The position numbers were made by a program, and so were the translations under genes. Shown here piece by piece: positions 59,711 to 64,000 of a DNA stretch of 64,000 bases; the first letter of the stretch is position 1, and each line of letters opens with the position of its first letter. This DNA comes from Xiphophorus maculatus (taxonomy: Eukaryota > Chordata > Actinopteri > Cyprinodontiformes > Poeciliidae): contig NC_036450.1 in NCBI RefSeq assembly GCF_002775205.1, forward strand, positions 9,174,479 to 9,238,478, written 5' to 3'. A model generated the notes under the pieces. The model was not told the origin of the DNA. It worked only from the letters and a program-made list of their open reading frames with translations, and did no database searches.

Positions 59711-60369
59711 GTATGTTTTTACTTCTCACTATACAGACACATAAACAATTTGGCCCGGCACTACTCATGTTAATTAAGATGTTCTATCAGAAAAAGTTAC
59801 TTATGTACAAGTTTACTAGCTAAAATGTCTTGGATGATATTCCCTGATAAAGATTTTGTTTTGTAGGATTAAAGAAGTAATTCAGGGACTGCTGCTTGCT
59901 ATGCTATGTTCTACCAAAGCAAACATGTGAGCAACTCTAATGTTTTATAAAGACAAGGAAGTACAGAAGGCCATATCATGTAGATTATTTTTATAGCAAT
60001 TTTATAGCATGTTTCTTCCATGACATGAATAAGCATTTATTTGTGTGTTTAGCAAATACTTCCTCCCCAGTTGGTCCCAGATGGCAAGATGTGTGACCCA
60101 TTGTCTTGGCAACATGTCCGTTTATAGAAGCATGGAGACATAATCAGGCACATTCTGCCAGAACTTTACAGTTGCTTATGTTTTAAAATGTTTCAGTCTT
60201 ATATGAATGGCAACATCATAAATCAACAAATACATTCTAATCTAATCTATATGGATTAAAGTGTTTAATTTGGTTCCTGACATGTAGCACCTTAAAAATA
60301 TTAATATCCCAGGAAATACCAGAACAAAAATACCAATTTTACTCTCATTAAACCAACAATGTTGTGAAC

Positions 60370-61040
60370 CTTAGTTTTTAGTTCTCGCTTCAGTTTCTAA
60401 AAAGGATTGGACTTTGACTGGGCCTTTCTGACAAGAGAATATTATTTGATTTAAACTATTCCATTGAAGCTTTGGTTTTGTGTTGAGTGTCACTGTTCTG
60501 CTTCATAATGACCAGAGTTACTTTTTGCCTCTTGACTTCCTCTTTGATTATGGTGTTCTTTGGCAGACCTGTAAGTTTAGCTGCACAACCTTGTAACAGT
60601 TGGTTTTGCAGTAGTGGAATGCTTTTTCCACTGCTAAGAAAAGCCCATGATATGTTCACAGCTTGGGTTATTGCTTTATAACCTAACCTTGATTTAAACT
60701 TCTCTACAGCTTTCCATCTGACTTGTCTGATGTGTTACTTGGTCTTTATGGGGAAGGTTGTTTATAAATGTTCTCTTACAAAATTCTAAGGCCTTCAAAA
60801 AATAGCTGTACAAATACTGAGATGGATTTACACACTGTTGGAGTGTGTAAAAGTAGGGTGAACATAAATGCAGACCACACTTTTCAGACTTTTATTTATT
60901 AAAAAAACAACAACAAAACAATGTGCTTTGTTATTTCCCTTTACCTAATAATTATGTATCTGTTTGTGTTGGTTTGTCACATAAAATGCATAAAAGTTTT
61001 TGTTTGAAAAAATAGGAATGAAAACCTCTGCAAAACACTG
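60370..61040 (-). mobile_element. Tc1-like element, decayed, antisense
   Basis: GGACTTTGACTGGGCC and TTAAACTATTCCATTGAAGC mark the antisense of a Tc1 transposase 3' half. Then CCTTCAAAAAATAGCTGTAC and ATACTGAGATGGATTTACAC come from the left leader. Finally CAGACCACACTTTTCAGAC and GTTTGTCACATAAAATGCAT mark the terminal repeat. The central transposase is deleted. Confidence 0.7.
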
Positions 61041-62689
61041 TATGTTTGCTCTGCCTTTGGGGCAGCTTTACTCACAGACTGCATCATTCTCATTTATGCA
61101 AAGCCAGACTCAGCTGTGGATAAGTTAGGCTGAGGGAAACTCTGATGTAGGAACAAGTTTATTCTAACATATTTTCCTAAGAAGATTTGCTCTGTGGGCT
61201 TTTACTTTTTGGAATGTATTAAAAGAAAATGACAAATATGTGGATATTTTATGCAATTTTTTTAACCATCCCTTCATTGTTATCCTCGTGAAGTAACAAG
61301 GAAGTTGGTCCTTTACTCCAGTGGTAACTGGGAGGGAGGTGAGGTACGCTCTGAACAAGTGGTCAAAGTGTACAATTAACTTATCAGAACCCATGCATAC
61401 ATGATGAGAACATGCAAACTCCATGCAGAAAGACCTATGTTTTGCTATCATTTTTAGGAAAAAAAACAATATACAAATACAATATACAATATGTCAAAAT
61501 ATCAATGCAGTTGATTGATTCAGAACAATCAGAAAGGTTTCTTCGGAAACCAAAGACAATCGCCCAAATGTGTTTGTTCTAAATGCGGCCTAGTTCATCT
61601 GATCGCCTAAACATTACACAGATGTTTTAAACCTTTAGACTTGTTGCATGGAAACAGTCTGAAATGGAAACGTACCTCAGGTGAGGAATGACCTTCTGTG
61701 TGTTGTGTGGCTCCTGCTAAAAGGCCACAGCTGTCTCCCTGGACACCATTTCTATGGCAACAATTATGCATTGCCAGCAGCTGGTTCGCTCAGATGATAG
61801 CCCTCATGATGAAACGGGCTGTCCCGGTGAAAAGAGGAGTCCCACATCCAATAAATAATCTCTAATAGTGTTGTCTTATTCAACCCTGCAACCTGCATTT
61901 AGGCTCTTTTGATCAAAAAGGCATTGTCAGACCAGGGTTAATAATAGCACAGAAAAATGTTAATTAGCCTATTTAGAACTCAGTTGGATACTAACACCAC
62001 CCACAGAAATACGGTTTGCTTTCACTAACTAGCCATTTTTTTTCACCTGTATTAAAAGGAAATAATTTTGCCTTGGCTTTATATTCCCTTCTTGATTAAA
62101 TTTAACCTGAAAGTGTTTTTTTAGATGTTCTGTTATAACTTAATTATGCTCAGTCCATTGCCCACTCCATCTGTCGTCTTGTTACTAAAGCACACAAGCT
62201 TTTGGCTATAGAAGAAGTGGTAAAAAAAACAACAACAAAAAAAACACTAAAAGAATGTTCGCAGTTTAAGAAAGGACATTCTATATGACACAGGTAGATT
62301 AAAAAGTTAAATTTTGGATCTGCTGTCACTTTTTGTTTCCACTGCTGTCAAATTGTCAGTAAAATTTCAGTAGTTTAATGTACAGTATATGCCTGCTATC
62401 CACTGGACACTTCCAGTCCTGTCTTTTTGCATTGCACTTTTCTGTGGTTGACTGTGCTCACTGACCTGGCCTGTGTTGCCTCATGTCTGTAATCACCAAA
62501 GCAGATGTGATGGACATCTGAGAGAGATCTAGTTGTGATTGAATTTAGATTCTTTTTAGATGTCAGATCATACATAAATGAGTGTCTTCCTCATCCACGG
62601 TTTTATAAAGTAAAGCAAATGTATCTATGTTCTTGGAATGTCTCAAAAATTATCTAAATTATCACCACAAATGTCAATATATCTTTATT

Positions 62690-63370
62690 AAGATTTCATG
62701 TGATAAAGCATTATGTCATGTCTGCATTCAGAGTAGTTGAGTCAGTCCTTTGTTGAATTGACAAAATTAGAGAATACCTAATTTTGGCACCGATTCTCTT
62801 TTGGATTTAAGTCTGAACTTTGACTTGGCAATTCTAACAGATAAATATATGACCTTTATTGGGCTTCTTAAGTAATTCTTTTTTCAATCAAGTCCAGGTT
62901 TTCTGTCGTTTCTAAAGAAAATTATCCCCACAGAATGATGTTGACACCATCAACTTTCACCATGGAGATAACATGTTCTAGTCCATGTACAGTGTTTGTT
63001 TCCTGCTACTCATAGAATTTGGCATGGAGAACAAAATGTCAATTTTAATCTTATTTTACCAGAACACCTCCATTAACATGTGATGGTTGTCTTCTACATA
63101 GCTTGTGGCACACTGCAGTCTAATTACTTCAGAAATAGCTTCATTCTCACGGCTTTTCCATAAAACTCAGGTTCATGTTGTACACAACTAGTAGTTGTAG
63201 TGTCAACATATTCTCCCACCAGAACTGTGGATTTCTGCAGCTCCTCCAGATGTGGCTAAAAGCATACGCAAATCACAATTTATAGATTTGTATTTGTAAA
63301 AGAATTAAATAAACCACATACCAGTTTATTTTCCAATTCACAATTGTGTGCTACTTTGTGTCCTAAAAGT
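62690..63370 (-). mobile_element. Tc1-like element, decayed, antisense
   Basis: Begins with TTATTAAGATTTCATGTGAT (terminal repeat). Then come TGGATTTAAGTCTGAACTTT, ATCCCCACAGAATGATGTTG, CAACTTTCACCATGGAGAT and AATTTTAATCTTATTTTACC, which follow the antisense order of the fish Tc1 transposase gene. The frame is destroyed. The right end near 63300-63370 carries ACTTTGTGTCCTAAAAG-type terminal sequence. Confidence 0.65.
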
Positions 63371-64000
63371 ATTGAGTATATTTTATTTGAAAAACGTTGA
63401 AATTCGTGTTAAATTTTGTTACAGTAATGATTACGTTTACAAGGTAAACTAGAAACCTCATATGATTTTTATGAAAGACATTATCTATGTTAGCCAATAC
63501 AAACCAGACTAATGAATATGGCAGAAACAAGGGAGCAAACAGAAATCTCTATACTAGTTGATCTATACTAGGTTGTTGTTTCAGGGAAGGTGTTTTTAAA
63601 GTTTACATTATTAGTCACAGGACTGCTTTGACTTGAAGTTAGGTTGGATGCAAACAGGATTTCTATTTATGTATTTAACAACCAGTTGTTATACCTCACA
63701 ATGCCTTATTTAGTGTCTCTTTGAGCTAAGGCTTTAAAAAGAAAAAATATATCAGGGAAAATTAGCTGAATTGTCAGTAATTTTCCAATACAATAAAAAC
63801 TTATTACATAAGCACCAAGCGTTGGTTTAGTTTCAAAAAACTAGTACATGTCATCTTTAAAGAAGCTGAATTCCATACCTTTAAAACTAAAACTAAACAT
63901 GTTGTATTACAAGACAGACGTGCTAAAATGTGGCAGTGTCAAAATGTAGGGCCCTCTTGGATTAATTGTAAATCCTTTTAACCGGATTAAATCATTTTAA

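Larger units (their letters stand above)
59711..64000. other. Intronic or intergenic DNA to the right edge
   Basis: No further exon is supported. A weak candidate (CATTTAG acceptor at about 61895, then ALLIKKALSDQ, then a GTTAAT donor) is too short to call. Two Tc1-like remnants occupy much of the stretch (about 60370-61040 and 62690-63370). Confidence 0.5.

Noticed and set aside
60052-60127. Possible exon after TGTGTTTAG, open for about 25 codons
   Set aside because: No splice donor occurs before the stop codon and the protein sequence has no coiled-coil character.
61895-61945. Possible small exon of the coiled-coil gene (ALLIKKALSDQ)
   Set aside because: Only about 11 codons with a weak GTTAAT donor; not enough evidence.

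Overview
The window is nuclear DNA from a vertebrate, almost certainly a teleost fish. Spliced genes with GT-AG introns encode proteins close to their vertebrate counterparts. The non-coding DNA is AT-rich and carries degraded Tc1-like and hAT-like elements of families common in fish. I see no bacterial operons, CRISPR arrays, rRNA or tRNA genes, and no new multi-gene system. The window reads as an ordinary chromosomal segment.

Layout: (1) 1-239, minus strand: start of the first coding exon of bcr, which runs off the left edge. Its 5' UTR and promoter lie to the right, and a strong CTCF-like motif sits at 1493-1508. (2) 6106-28764, minus strand: complete atp2a2 (SERCA2). I assembled it as 23 coding exons, 3129 nt and 1042 residues, with the long SERCA2b-type tail. 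(3) 33955-35407, minus strand: a small unrecognised zinc-finger gene of two coding exons and 227 residues. Its probable 5' UTR exon is near 37.1 kb and faces pus1 across a shared promoter. (4) 37396-39755, plus strand: complete pus1, six exons and 417 residues, with a mitochondrial-leader start and an internal nuclear-type start. (5) 40968-46650, plus strand: complete noc4l, fifteen exons and 526 residues. (6) 50983-59710, plus strand: two convincing and one possible internal exon of an unrecognised coiled-coil gene that probably continues past the right edge.

The remaining sequence is introns and intergenic DNA. It holds Tc1-like remnants (3.8, 6.7, 13.8, 19.2, 52.9, 60.4 and 62.7 kb), hAT-like remnants (24.5 and 32.0 kb), microsatellites, and many short near-perfect inverted repeats with tiny loops.

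The genes do not form a pathway. atp2a2 fills the ER/SR calcium store. pus1 pseudouridylates tRNA and other RNAs. noc4l acts in 40S ribosome assembly. bcr is a Rho-family regulator. The most useful observations are the three-way split of the usually large SERCA exon 8, the missing SERCA2a-type splice donor, the dual-start pus1, the shared zinc-finger/pus1 promoter with two identical TCTCGCGATAT boxes, the unassigned coiled-coil gene, and the set of fold-back inverted repeats. All exon borders come from reading splice signals and reading frame by eye; none is backed by transcripts.
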